A stretch of DNA of 64,000 nt from Heterobasidion occidentale. Its lineage: Eukaryota > Basidiomycota > Agaricomycetes > Russulales > Bondarzewiaceae. Under the pieces are notes generated by a model. The model searched no databases, was not told the DNA's origin, and was given only the letters and a program-made list of their open reading frames with translations. The stretch is taken from contig JBCAQO010000009.1 of the NCBI GenBank assembly GCA_039111635.1, positions 1,674,001 to 1,738,000 on the forward strand, in the 5' to 3' direction. Of this stretch, positions 22,536 to 34,002 are shown in pieces. Position 1 is the first letter of the stretch, and the number at the start of each line of letters is the position of its first letter. The translations under genes and the position numbers were made by a program.

Positions 22536-23379
22536 TGTAAGGACCGCGTCCTAACATGTGCTTTGCACGTGAGTGAATAGGGCTGGTCAAGTGCTTCGGA
22601 CGTGTTATAGACTCAGACTGATTCCCATGATTCATTACGATTTACATGCTCGCTACATGAACGGTTACTTACGGTTCCTACTTCTTGATGTGGACAGACT
22701 TTAGTTCCTGGCCCTGTTCCTGGTTCCTGATCGATCGCAATGTGCCTCAGTATTTCATATGGATGTGGACAGACATTAGTGCCCCAGTACTATAGTTAGA
22801 TCGATGACACATCTTAGCTTACGGATCTCAATCGTTGACTTCGGTACCTGAGAAGCGCACAGACCAGATCGCATCCTGCCCTAGATACTTCTTTGTATAT
22901 TTAGCCAAGATGAGCTTCTAAGAAGCTCAGCTCGTTCACCTGTAATACACTCGATCTCTGCACTGCACCCGGTGTCTGGCTAACTTCCTAGCCCACACTT
23001 CGTGATCTCTGTCAGATCTGAGAAATTCTTTACACGGTCTGACGACGCACTGGACTCGTCTCTCTTCCCTCCCCTCCCTCTACTCATCCACTTTTACACC
23101 GGGCTAGCTACCTTCCGTGTTCTCAGTTGGACACCCCCTCGTGTCATCTGTTGGACAGGAGAAGATCATCTGGTTCCTCCTCATCATCGAGAAGACCTCG
23201 AAGATCACCTTCTTAATATCTTTGAGAACAAAGCAGACAACGACCCCGAGTTCCTTGAAAGAGCTCAAAGACAATCTATCGTCTTTATCCATTGGAGCTT
23301 ACAACTGTACGAATCAGTGGAGGTTTAGCCTAGGGACCCCTTCGTGCATCGGTGCACGTGATAGGTCTCCGACCTAACA
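22536..23379 (+). repeat. Solo LTR1 with target duplication
   Basis: 844 bp from TGTAAGG (mutated TGTTAGG) to CCTAACA, flanked by GCATC on both sides (22,531-22,535 and 23,380-23,384). Contains TATA-like TGTATATTTAG (about 22,895), the palindrome GAGCTTCTAAGAAGCTC, and CAGCTCGTTCACC as probable transcript start. Stands head to head with the minus LTR1, 30 bp away. Confidence 0.92.
22984..23328 (+). CDS. LTR1-embedded conserved ORF, unknown function
   Basis: Open frame inside the solo LTR1 with no ATG; stop-to-stop it begins at 22,984. The conserved part runs from FYTGLATF through RVICWTGEDH, VPPHHREDLEDHLL and FIHWSLQLY to a TAG. The same frame is recognisable in the other LTR1 copies. Compared with the 34,566 copy, I count roughly 18 silent and 14 replacement differences over about 58 codons, fewer replacements than expected without selection. 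Cys, His and Asp/Glu positions suggest a possible metal site, but I recognise no family. Not proven to be translated. Confidence 0.45.
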   Translation, partial: LPSPHFVISVRSEKFFTRSDDALDSSLFPPLPLLIHFYTGLATFRVLSWTPPRVICWTGEDHLVPPHHREDLEDHLLNIFENKADNDPEFLERAQRQSIVFIHWSLQLYESVEV

Positions 23380-23384
23380 GCATC

Positions 23385-24933
23385 CCTGTCACTATTTTCA
23401 CAGTGTTATTTTTTAAGAAACACAATGTAAATTTACTAGAAGATATTAACAGAATTATCTAACACACTAAAAAAACAAAAACTATCACTTCACAGGTCTA
23501 TATAGCTATAGCAAGAGTTTTTTTTTCCACTTGATGCTTAATGTATTCTTTCACATTTATCTTCTTATGTCAAGGTTTCTACACCCACAGTCTCTAGCAT
23601 TATTGTGGCCTTATGACTTATAACTAAACATAACAACAGCATTGCCATATATGCTTAATCTTTGTTGATCACAAAAATAACAGATTGGCTTGATTTTGTA
23701 ATGAATTCTTTTGTAGCTAATGAGGCTTATTGGAAAAATAAACCAGTATTATGATTCTGTGGCATTGTAATGCCAAGGTTGAGATTATAATAAAAATACC
23801 TTCAGCATCATAATGCCAATGCTCAAAATTATTGTGTGAATATTAGCTTAGATGCTATTGCCAAGGCAAAAGATAATAATAATAGATTTTGATTAGATTG
23901 TGGAAATTTTGATTAGATTATGATTGTTAGCTTCAAAAACATACCTCAATGCTCAGCAGCTAAGCTTTTACCACTAGTACAGGTTTTTTTCAACACAAAT
24001 AGCAACAAAATGTGTCTCATGTATTATATATGTCCAAATGCATGTCTTTTAGTAGTCTGCCTATTACTTCTTTTGTAGACTTGCATTTTTCATACACATT
24101 AGGTATTATAATAGATCATTATAGCCCTAGACATATTTATACAAGACATTAGTGAGCCTAGTTAGAAATGACTCTCTAGCAGAGCAGTTTTATTGTAATA
24201 GTATAATAGCTATTATTTAGGCAACTGAAGTTTGAATCCTAACTGTATCGCTATAACTTTAGCTGATTACTTGTTTGCTTACTATAGAGACAATTCATAA
24301 TTGATGACTATGATCTAGACTGAGATGTAATGTTGTACACTTCATAAGTAAGTAAATAGCTACTAGTAAATCATAGTAGTCTCATTAACTTAGTCAGTAA
24401 ATAAGCATTAGTAGGTTGTAATGACCCTTCCAAGTAAGTAAGTGGGTCATAAGTAAGTACCAGTAAAGTGTAGTGGTCCTTGAAATATAATATGTAATCA
24501 CAGTAATTAGTAAGACTAGTGTTACAAACTTGCTTATCTACATAAGTTTTCCCACCTTTCAAATAAGAATACATTGGACCCTTTTCAAGTCTACATCTCA
24601 TGTTTCTGCTCCATAGCTACTTGGTCTGTGTATTTGCTTGTACATATTTATAGCTTTTGTGCATATTAAAAAGGCCCTAATTTGTTGGTCTGATCAACCT
24701 ATCTAACCTTCTTATTACCTCACATACTTTATCTCTTTGTTATTGTGGCCTAGGTCTTCTTGTCACTCACAGCTGTTTATGACATTTAAACAGCCTCTCT
24801 ATTCCACAAAAACCTACTCCACAAACACACTTTTCTATATCATTCTTTGAATCCTTCTTGCCCTTTTAGCAAAACATTGGCTATATACATACAATGCCAA
24901 GTAGTCTTAAAAGACAAGTGATTGTTAACCTCA
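23385..24933. other. AT-rich region without recognised genes
   Basis: About 1.5 kb, very poor in CpG, with no ORF I can support. Probably old decayed mobile DNA. Confidence 0.5.
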
Positions 24934-25110
24934 TTAGTTACTGTATACTTTAGAGGAACAATTAGACTAGACCACTTCATTGTGGATCATTTTAGATTGT
25001 AAAATATCTTTGTCTGGTAATCAACCTAGCTGAGGTATAACCAACACAATTGTATTTGATATTACATATAAATTACATACCAGTACCTATCAGAAGCTGC
25101 TATTGCCTTG
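24934..25110 (+). repeat. Repeat R4, copy 1
   Basis: About 177 bp starting TTAGTTACTGTATAC, similar throughout to 59,582-59,765 (shared CTGAGGTATAAC and AATTACATACCAGTA). The flanks of the two copies are unrelated. It may be an LTR fragment, but no termini are clear. Confidence 0.75.
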
Positions 25111-26199
25111 ACTCTTATTTCTCTTTCAAATGGCATCATGCTACCCAGCATTCTCATACAAATTTACTTATTATCACTTGATCTTCTTGTGTGCAGACAT
25201 CAACCACATTATCTACCAAGCAACACCTTAGAGCCACATGCTGCTAGTCAACACAGACATCACTGTCAACTGCTGACTCTTCTTCCTTAAAGATAGTGTT
25301 GCCACCTTCAAAGTGTGGTTGTATTCACTTATACAATAATATACACTATAGTATATACAGGCCTAGTCACCATCGCCTATAAACACAGCCTGGCTAAGAC
25401 CTCCTTGACAGACTCTTGGCATTCCTTCCTCCACATTCTATACAGTCAACTTCTTGATAATGACAATACATGGTTCACACTGCCGCTGCCATCTCTATGC
25501 TCGACCATGCTGTGGCCTGCAGCCTATCTAGCAATCTGCTTCTAGCCAATGTCATGATTCCCTCCCCCCACTACTGCTACTTTCTCATGCATGTTGCCCC
25601 CTTACTGCCACCTCCATGTCCCTGCTACCTAAACACCTACGGGCATGCATTCTGTAGGTGGTGTCAGGCCCATCATTAATATAGAGAGTTTGTGTTTACA
25701 ATAGTAGTGTCAAAAGCTAGTTGGGAAAAAGGACAGTGGTATAGAGGAGGACAAGGACAAGGTAATGTTGAGAAGCTAGAGCCAGCATAGACAAGGGTGG
25801 CAGCATTGAGAGTAAAAAAGTAATGGCAAGCTGGCAAAAGTGACAGTATCAACAGTGTTGCCGACGTCAAAAGCCGATGGGGAAAAGGATAGTAATGTGG
25901 TACCAGTGTGAGCATGGGCAAAGAGCTGTGGACATCCACAAAAAGGTGTGGACAAGGCTGGTGTGGTGCACAAGGTAACAGCATCATTGAGACCAGCTAT
26001 GGAGGTGACAGAATTGAGAGAGATAGTGGCTTTGGGCCTAGAGTTGTTGTCAGGACCAGGCATTAAGGCAGTAGTGTTGGGTTTGTAGAAGTGGGGCAGC
26101 ATTGAGACAGTGGCGTGGTTGAGACCGGGCATAGTTGAGCTTGTATTGAGGTGGCAGCATTATTGTCAGAGTCATACATAATAGCCATATTGAGCCTGT
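25111..26199. other. Unassigned sequence, repetitive in its second half
   Basis: No supported gene. From about 25,690 the sequence is purine-rich with recurring variants of GTGGCAGCATTGAG and CAAAAGC. The same kind of sequence continues at 28,046-28,113 and 30,049-30,360, so it is probably one old repetitive region split by two LTR1 insertions. Confidence 0.4.
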
Positions 26200-28045
26200 T
26201 GTTAGGACTATGTCCTAATACGTGCTTTGAATGTAAGCGGAGAGGTTAGTCAAGTGCTTTGACTGTGACTTAGACTTGGACATGTTTCTATAACTCATCA
26301 TCATTGACATACTAGCACATAAACACTTACATACTTACATTGACATGCTTCTACATAAATGCTTCCATGTAGTTCCAGATGACCTCGGGTCCTGACTGGA
26401 ACTATGGTTCCTTAATCTTACTAACATAGATAAATTGCAGATCAATTGTGATTGTTTACTGCTGTAGAGTAATTGAGCTACTATACTTAGCTTGTTGACA
26501 CTCGTGGCTTTGCAGATTTATAGATTAGCATTTAGGCACACAGACCATATCTCAATCTGGCTCTAAATAGCTTATACATATTTAAGGAACGAGCTAGAAG
26601 CACAGAAGGCTTCTTCAGCTTGTTCACCTATAATACACTCCATTTCTGCACTACACCCAGTGTCTAGCTACATTCCTAGCTCATGCTTCATGATCTCTGT
26701 CAGATCTGAGATATCCTTTAGATGGTCTAATAAAGCACTGGACTTGCCTCACTGCTTTTATCATTTTGAAGTGTCTATCACATATACCAGTATTGTGCCT
26801 GGACATTGTTAGGCATCAAATAGTGATATCAGAAAGGAGGACAGAGTATCTGAATCAAAGAAAGAGAGAGAAAACAACTTAGAATAGAAAGAACATTTAA
26901 TTCTGATTTTTTTTACATATTTTTCGAGTATTTTACTTCTTATACCTAGTTTCCTACCCCTTTCATGCTTAGATTTCGCTTCTGGACTGATTCTAGAGCC
27001 CTGAGTATATTATTGGATGGGCTAGACTATAGGAGAACAATAAGGAATGAAAAAGAAATCAGTGGAATTTGGTGGAATGGAGAGAAAATTCATTGGAAGG
27101 ATGAAGAACATCAGGGAAAGGGAAGGGTCTAGGCCACTTCAAGCTGAAAGGAGGAGAAGGTTCTGAGCAGTTCTGAAGGAACCTGAAGGAACATTCTACT
27201 AGGTTCTGACTCTTTCTCTTGCTTTCTTTGTTATTCTTCTGCATTCTTTCCTATTCTTTTTATTTCTACAGCATTCTTTGTGACTTACAATGACTCTGTA
27301 CAGCCTTTATATACTAGGAAGGATATTCCCACTTGAAATAGTATGTAAGGAGGCTGATTGTCCTGCTTCAGGCAGAGACAACTTGTCCCTCAACCTTTAC
27401 CATCAGTCAGTCAGTGCCTGTCCATTAAGTTCTTTGAGTGATATCAGTTGGAGACAAGCTTCAAGACTTGAAGGGTTGCTAGACAACCTAGTAATTTGCC
27501 TTCAATATGTGTAGCACCCCAGCAACTAGAATCACAAAGTACTTAAGCTTGTCTTGAATATCTTCAACATTTACGGAGTATTTTCATTGTCAGTGGCCCG
27601 GCATCACTTTATAAATTCACTAAATATCTTAGGATATTCTCATCGCTGTCTACAATAATGACCAACGTCTACGTATCGTGGCAACATCTAAAGGTATCAT
27701 ATCGAACGACAATCAAACAAACACTAGATACATCCAGAAAAACAGAAAACCCCAATAGTATCTAGAGTAAAACTATTCCTCACTGCAACACTGGACTCAT
27801 TGCCTATTGAGTCCTTAGTTGGGTACCTCCACAAGTTATTTGTTGAACAGCATTCCAGAAGATCATGGAGATATCTTTGAGGATCATCTACTTCACCTCT
27901 TTCAGCAAAAGGCAGACCAAGACCAGGTCTTCCTTATAAGAGCACAAAGACAATTCATCAGGTTTATTCCTTGGATCCTTACAGTTCAGATAGCCTAGGG
28001 ATACCATTCATGCATTGGTGCATATGATAGGTCTCTGACCTAATA
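26200..28045 (+). repeat. Old LTR1, itself interrupted by about 1 kb
   Basis: Starts TGTTAGGACTATGTCC, ends GACCTAATA. Flanks CCTGT and CCTAT match at four of five bases, a decayed target duplication. LTR1 sequence runs to about 26,790 and resumes at about 27,795. The palindrome and the embedded ORF are degenerate. Confidence 0.82.
26790..27795. mobile_element. Unidentified insertion inside LTR1
   Basis: About 1 kb with no similarity to LTR1 between the two halves of that LTR. Near its left end, ATAGTGATATCAGAAAGG resembles an initiator Met tRNA primer site (canonical TGGTATCAGAGC), hinting at a retroelement fragment. No ORF is recognisable and exact ends and target repeat could not be fixed. 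Confidence 0.45.
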
Positions 28046-28113
28046 CCTATAGAGGCAATGGCATCAAGCCTGTAGTTGTTGTGTTGAGCAGGCAGCCTAA
28101 AGAAGGAGGTGAG

Positions 28114-30048
28114 TATTAGAACCACATCTTAAGACATTGATATGCTAGAGGTGGCTCTAAGTGCCGAGCACAACACTAAAACAACCTCTAGTGAAGGGTA
28201 GGCAGGAGCTAGTATCTGATATACAAGGAATCATTAGCACAGACTTTAGAAAATAAGGGCATACTGAGAATCAATAGAGATAGTGAGTTTAAAGTGCCTG
28301 TGCGGTTTGGGACTACACCAAAGATTAACCAAAGATTCGGTCAGTAACTGCGTTGAGCAGTTCAAAGATAGACAAGGGCAGCGCTACGACCAACAACTAT
28401 GTGCTTTAAGAGCTACATGGAGCTCTGACAATATAAGAGGGAGGATGAAAGACAAGACCAAATGAATGAGTACAAACACAAATGAGAGCCCGAACAGTGA
28501 TAGTGACAAGTTTTTGGAAGTTGATGAAGGTAACTTCGATGGTTGAGACAAGTGTAAATGAGCTCTAAACTGTGGGGTGCAAAAGTTGGTCTATTCTATA
28601 GTCATATGTAAGCTTTTATAGTAAATAGAGCCTCTAAGTAAAATATCAAACAAGAAATGAGAGTAAGTGCCAAACAGGCATCAAGACCTAGCAAGCAGCA
28701 AAGATAAGAAGGTAGGGAAATGTTTATATGGGTTCTGAAGGTAATAAGGTAAAAGTCTATCAAAGATGACAAAATCTTGAACATTCGGTATTCATTGTCT
28801 GAGTGTAAATAGCAAGACCGGGTGCTAGAGAGCCAATGAAAAGAAGAAATGATAAACATATGTTTTAGGTGGCCAAGCAATGGTGCAAGATTGTGGTTGA
28901 TCAAACATGTGGAAATTGGAAAGATAAGAGATAAGCACTGACTGGGTACAGATAATATTGGCCAACTAGCCTGTCTGATCCCGATACTATAATAGAACAT
29001 AATAAGGCTCCTTTGTCTCTTGTGTGATAATGGTGAGCACATTAAGTGTGCATAAACTGACCAAACTGCTGCCAAATGTTATTTAGTGGCTCGCTATTAT
29101 TCAGGTAGAGGCCAATCATCTTTGGCTTGAGTCAGTATCTTCAGTACTTGTCTAGAGTTGTTTAGCCTCTATCCCAAAGCTCTCCAAATACCTCCATTGG
29201 ACCCCAGAGCAGGTGCATGCTCATCAACGTGCTTTGCATGTGAGTGGAGGAGTTGGTCAAGTGCTTCAGCTGTGACTTGGACTTGGACTTGTTTCTTGAC
29301 TCATCATTATTGACATGCTAACACATGAACACTTATATATTTATGCTTACATTTACATACTTTGGTATGATTAGTTCTTAAATCTACCTTGATGTGGACA
29401 GACATTTGATATGGTTACTATATTTGGATAGATCATAGGTCACTGCTTACAAATCTTGATTGTTTACTCAATCACTTCTGTTTTTTGACACTTATTAGGT
29501 AGATTAGCATTTAGGCACACAGACCAAATCTCAATCCAGCCCTAAATAGCTTGTATATATAAATAGCCAAGATGAGATTCTAAGAAGCTCAGCTCATTCA
29601 CCTGTAATACACTTGATTTCTGCACTATGCCCGGTGTCTAGCTACCTTCCTAGCCCACACTTTGCAAACTCTGTCAGATCTGAGACATCCTTTACACAGT
29701 CTGACAAAGCACTGGACTTGCTTCAATCTTCTTATCATCTTTTTGTCATATTTTCTAGGACATACATAGGTGTTGCCACATTCTGAGTCCTTAGTTGGAC
29801 TTCTCCTCAAGTCATTTGTTGGACAAGAGAGGACATTTCTGTCCCAGCAGAATATTGAGAGACTCTCAAGGACTATTTTCTTCATTTCTTTGAGGATAAA
29901 GCAGATCAAGACCATGAGTTTCTACAATGAGCGCAAAGGTGATCCATTGTCTTTATTCATTGGTCTTTATTGTTACAAAACGCAGTAGAAGCACAGCCTA
30001 GGGATTCCCTTTGTGCATCGGTGTACGTGATAGGTCTTTGACCTAACA
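28114..30048 (+). repeat. Old LTR1, split by a solo LTR3
   Basis: The first 24 bp (TATTAGAACCACATCTTAAG, a decayed LTR1 start) are at 28,114-28,137; the rest runs 29,231-30,048, ending GACCTAACA. A solo LTR3 sits between them. It keeps TATATATAAAT, most of the palindrome (GAGATTCTAAGAAGCTC) and CAGCTCATTCACC. The embedded ORF is degenerate. Confidence 0.82.
28138..29226 (+). repeat. Solo LTR3, copy 1
   Basis: 1,089 bp beginning TGATATGCTAGAGG and ending GCTCATCA (short inverted ends TGAT/ATCA), flanked by ACAT and ACGT, a 4-bp target repeat with one transition. Similar over its whole length to 47,643-48,720 on the other strand. Confidence 0.82.
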
Positions 30049-32380
30049 AGGAGGTGCCATGATTGAGCATGCACCATTGTTCTTATCCAGGCAGCAAGGG
30101 CATTGCTGAGAAGAGGCCACCATTGATTAGGCAGTGTCTCAGCCATTGTCTTTGTTAGGATTGAAGGTCGCAGATGCAGCATCAGGGACGTAGGTGGAGG
30201 TTGTGGCAAGCAGGCAGTGCTATTCTCAAAGAGGTAGCATCTACATCAATGAGGAGGTGGTGTAAATGAGGAGAAGGCAGTGTGGACAAGGAGGGGAGAA
30301 GGAGGCATGGATGAGGAGATGACAATAAGGCAGGGTCCCAGTAATGAGCATGCTATCTCTCTAAGTGCTGAGGCCCCTGTTTTCGCAGCTCTATGAGCAC
30401 TATCACGCTGACCTCATGATGTACTCTAGAGACTACCGGGTGTTCTCACAGCTTAGGACAATTTCCTCTGACACCCACTATAAGCTCAACATCATGACAT
30501 TGGGCCAACACAGCAATAAGCATGCCTCCATGCTGTGCTCCAAGCCCCAAGATTTTGCAGCTTTTACAGCACAGATCTCAGCTATGGTGCAACCTTGGAA
30601 TGATTAGTGCAACCTCACAGGCTTCTGTACAGTCTTGTGTATCATCACAAACTCCAATTCTCCCACACAACCTCTCCAATGTCCGCACAACCTGACAGCA
30701 CCTGTGCAATCTTTGCAGGCTTCTGCACAATTTTCTACAACTTTTTTATTGTTCCCTCTTATTGCATTAGTGATGTGTGCCTCTAAACGTCCTGAGTGGT
30801 CCTTGTATAGCACCTACAATCTTTCTCTCGATATTGTGGACCTCAGAGACCTTGGCGCCTTTGCAACATTGCCCGCACAACCTTGCAATCATGCTAACAA
30901 TTCTTGGACTCCTTATCTCTTTTCTCATTATTTCTCCAAGCCCTTTGCCACTCATGCCAGAGCCTTCTGATTTAGTGCAAGATAGATGGAGCGATACCAA
31001 GAATGTGACCTTATGCAGCCTAGAGCAGTTCCATATGTCTCCAAGATTTTTGAGTTTTATTGTAGTTCTCCTCCTTCATACCCACCATTCTATTCTTACT
31101 ATAAAACCTACCTACCCTCTCTACAATACACTAGATTTGGTTTCCCTCACTGTTCAGATCTCATCTCGTCCAAAATGCTCTCACATTGCTGATTATTGCA
31201 AATCTTGCAACCTCGCAACCTCAATCTTGCAGAGCCCTTGTAGTATGCTTTAGAGTCTAGCTATTATCTCCCCATCACTCCAAACTGCCTAGCATTGCTT
31301 TGAATTGTGTTATATCCCAATAGTGTCTCATATCTCTTCCCATCTCCTAGCACCACTTCATTTACTCTTCCGAACATTTCTTTGCCTCTCCAAATATCTT
31401 TTCATCCCTCTAAGCATCTCTATACCTCACCTCACCTTTCCCTATTGTATCAAACCTCATAGCCTTGCAACTTTGACCTTGCAACATTGCATCAAATCTC
31501 GCAAGCTTGAGTATTGCAGGATATTACAGAGCATTGCAGGACATTGCAGAGCATTGCAGGGCATTGCAGGACACCACAGAACATTGCAGGGCCTCACAAA
31601 GCATTGCACCTCTTGATTCAGACTATGCACTGCCTATTCTTTGGCTGACTATTCCTTGTACTGCAGAGCCAGCTCCTGCCTACCCTATGTCTAGTGGTGT
31701 GTTTTGTTGTGTGTTTTTGCACGCAGAGCCATTGCTAGCATATCAGTGGTCTTTCTCATGTACCACGGTCATCACCTCACATCATCTCATCTACTCCCCT
31801 TGCATGTTGCACGTTGACCTCAAGCTTACTGCACTCCCTTAAACATTGCCAAGCACTCACCATACACATCTCAAGCGTAGACTATACGGGCAGAGCCGTA
31901 AGCAACTCCATAGCCCAATACCACAGCAAACTTTATTGCACACACTTATTGGATAGCATAGGTCTCCTTCTCATCTTTTGCAGAGTTTACCTCATCTTGC
32001 TACTATATCATTTACTAAATATCTCTTTGTCTCTCAACTACAGCATGATATAACCTCATGGTCTACGAGTACCTCTATGCACGGTTTTTCTTTATATTTT
32101 GATATTACAGTCTTGGTGCAATATCAACTTACTTTACCTTACAATCTTATGTTTACTTTACTCACTTCAACTTACTCTAAATACACATTTACAACACCAC
32201 AATACACAAGTTTTAAACACCCTTCTGTTTAGAGCTCAACTTTGTAAGGAGATTTTGCTTGTATTGTGTCTCATTAACATTGCTCTCATCTTTGTTGTAA
32301 CTTGAGTATTGGGGCCTTTTGGCCAGTCTATTCCAATAACAAGTACAACAGATACTAGGTGGCTCTACCTGAAGTATACA
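30049..32380. other. Unassigned region with TTGCA-rich repeats
   Basis: No recognised gene. A frame of about 80 codons at 30,365-30,607 lacks an ATG and matches nothing I know. From about 30,600 the sequence is rich in TTGCA and CAACCT motifs; at 31,505-31,612 there are about eight near-copies of GCATTGCAGG. Confidence 0.4.
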
Positions 32381-32880
32381 TCAAGGTATTTGGTAATTGT
32401 CCTTGAAGGCCGACAACCCAACGGATCACTCATTGTCAGAAGGAGATATAACAATGGGTAAAGGGCACAAGGACAATGTAGCCAATGGGCTCAGGCATAC
32501 AGGGATTCACATGCCATCAATATTGGGTTGGATGACATTGATGGGCACAAGAGTAGGCACTGACAGAGAGCGCAGCCAATGGATGACTAAGAGTGGGTAC
32601 TCAGAAGATCCCTACATAGTATATAAGGCCCATAGAATAGGCTGAGGATCTTCAGTCTATTTGCTTTGTTTATCCACAGTCTTCACACTGTGGACTTCAT
32701 TTACTGGTATCTTTGTATACTAGACTCTACTTGCTATCCTTCTGTATTATCTTTTGAAATACAGTCAAGACTTCTACTACTACTCTCTCTAGTGTGTGAC
32801 CTAGGGAAGAACCCGTTACTCTTGAGTTATTAAACAAGCAGTTTATAACACTAGAATAGACTTGTCTCACCCCTACCTTG
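32381..32880 (+). promoter_or_regulatory. Possible LTR/promoter of gypsy element G
   Basis: A TATA-like box (GTATATAAGGCCCATAG, about 32,619) followed by the 5' side of a gypsy gag makes an LTR plausible here. I could not define both ends, and no second copy exists in the window. Confidence 0.3.
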
Positions 32881-33161
32881 TATACCACTCTTAGCTTGTT
32901 GCCACACACTCTCTCACAACCCTCGTTGGTGAAAATAATAGACCTCTATCAAAGAGCTTTACTGCACGCACACACTCTAAAGCAAGACCTAGGCCTTGAA
33001 TACCTGCCAGGCACTAGACAAATCAACAATCACCTCTGCCAGAACAATTGTCCTATCCAACAGCAAGGCACTCGCTGGTTCTATATGAACACCAATTGAG
33101 TAGCCCCGCCAAACTACCCAAACTGCTCTTTTAGGAACAGATGATACTTCTTCGCAGAAGA

Positions 33162-33461
33162 CAATGGAACAGAGACAAAGTACATTTGGAATGAACAAGC
33201 CAACTCCTAGGAACCGCCACTCTAGTACAAACCAGTAATACTGGAGGACTTGGAACTGAAAGAAGAAGTATCTGAATCTAACTCCTTGGACATTCAAACA
33301 CCAATTGACACCCAAAACACCCAAGACAACACCGACATGCCGGAAACAGACACAACCCCTATTACGACAACTGTACAACCTGGAAAAGAGAAGGTCAAAC
33401 TCCCTGACAATTTCACAGGCGATTAAACAGAATCACAGAAGTTCCTTCCGCAATGCCTCTT
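33162..33461 (+). pseudogene. Ty3/gypsy Gag N-terminus, element G
   Basis: Plus-strand frame with an acidic, Thr/Gln-rich stretch leading to KVKLPDNFTGD, a stop (TAA, 33,424-33,426), then TESQKFLPQCLF. This matches the start of the Gag capsid domain in fungal gypsy elements (usually LP..F.GDR.....FL.QC..YF). It is cut at 33,461 by the LTR2 of element D. Confidence 0.7.
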
Positions 33462-34002
33462 TGTTAAGAGCTGGCTCATAATACATCTTACATGATCACA
33501 TGATCATATGGCATGTGGTCTATGACCAACAAATATGACCTATACCCAGTGACCGACCCTTTGACTTCACCAACAGACATCCAGTTATCTTATCTTATCT
33601 TCTACCCCTGATTGATGATCAACGGTTCCTGGTTCTTGCCCCTGCCCCAATAGTTTGTCTGTTGATTCTTCAATCATTGATTGTTTGCTTCTATTTGATC
33701 CTTCCCCATCAGATAATCTGATTGGCTGGCATTTGCCTCTTCTGTAGATCATGCCCTAAAGTAGACTACATATATATAAAACAAGCCAGAGACCTGTCTC
33801 ACTAGCTCATTCACCTTTGTTACTGAGTAACATCCTTTGTTACCTCACTACCTGTTCTTACTCTTGACCTTTAGTACCAGCCATACCACTGCTACATCAA
33901 TAAGTCTTTGCCATTAGGCCAGACCTTTGATTGTCAATAGAATAACTTTTAACATTGGTTTAACTTGCACTTGTGCTTCTCTCTATTATCATCCTCAACC
34001 GC

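Noticed and set aside
31505..31612. Regular short repeats that could be mistaken for a CRISPR array
   Set aside because: Units are about ten bases with no unique spacers; the surroundings are eukaryotic mobile DNA.
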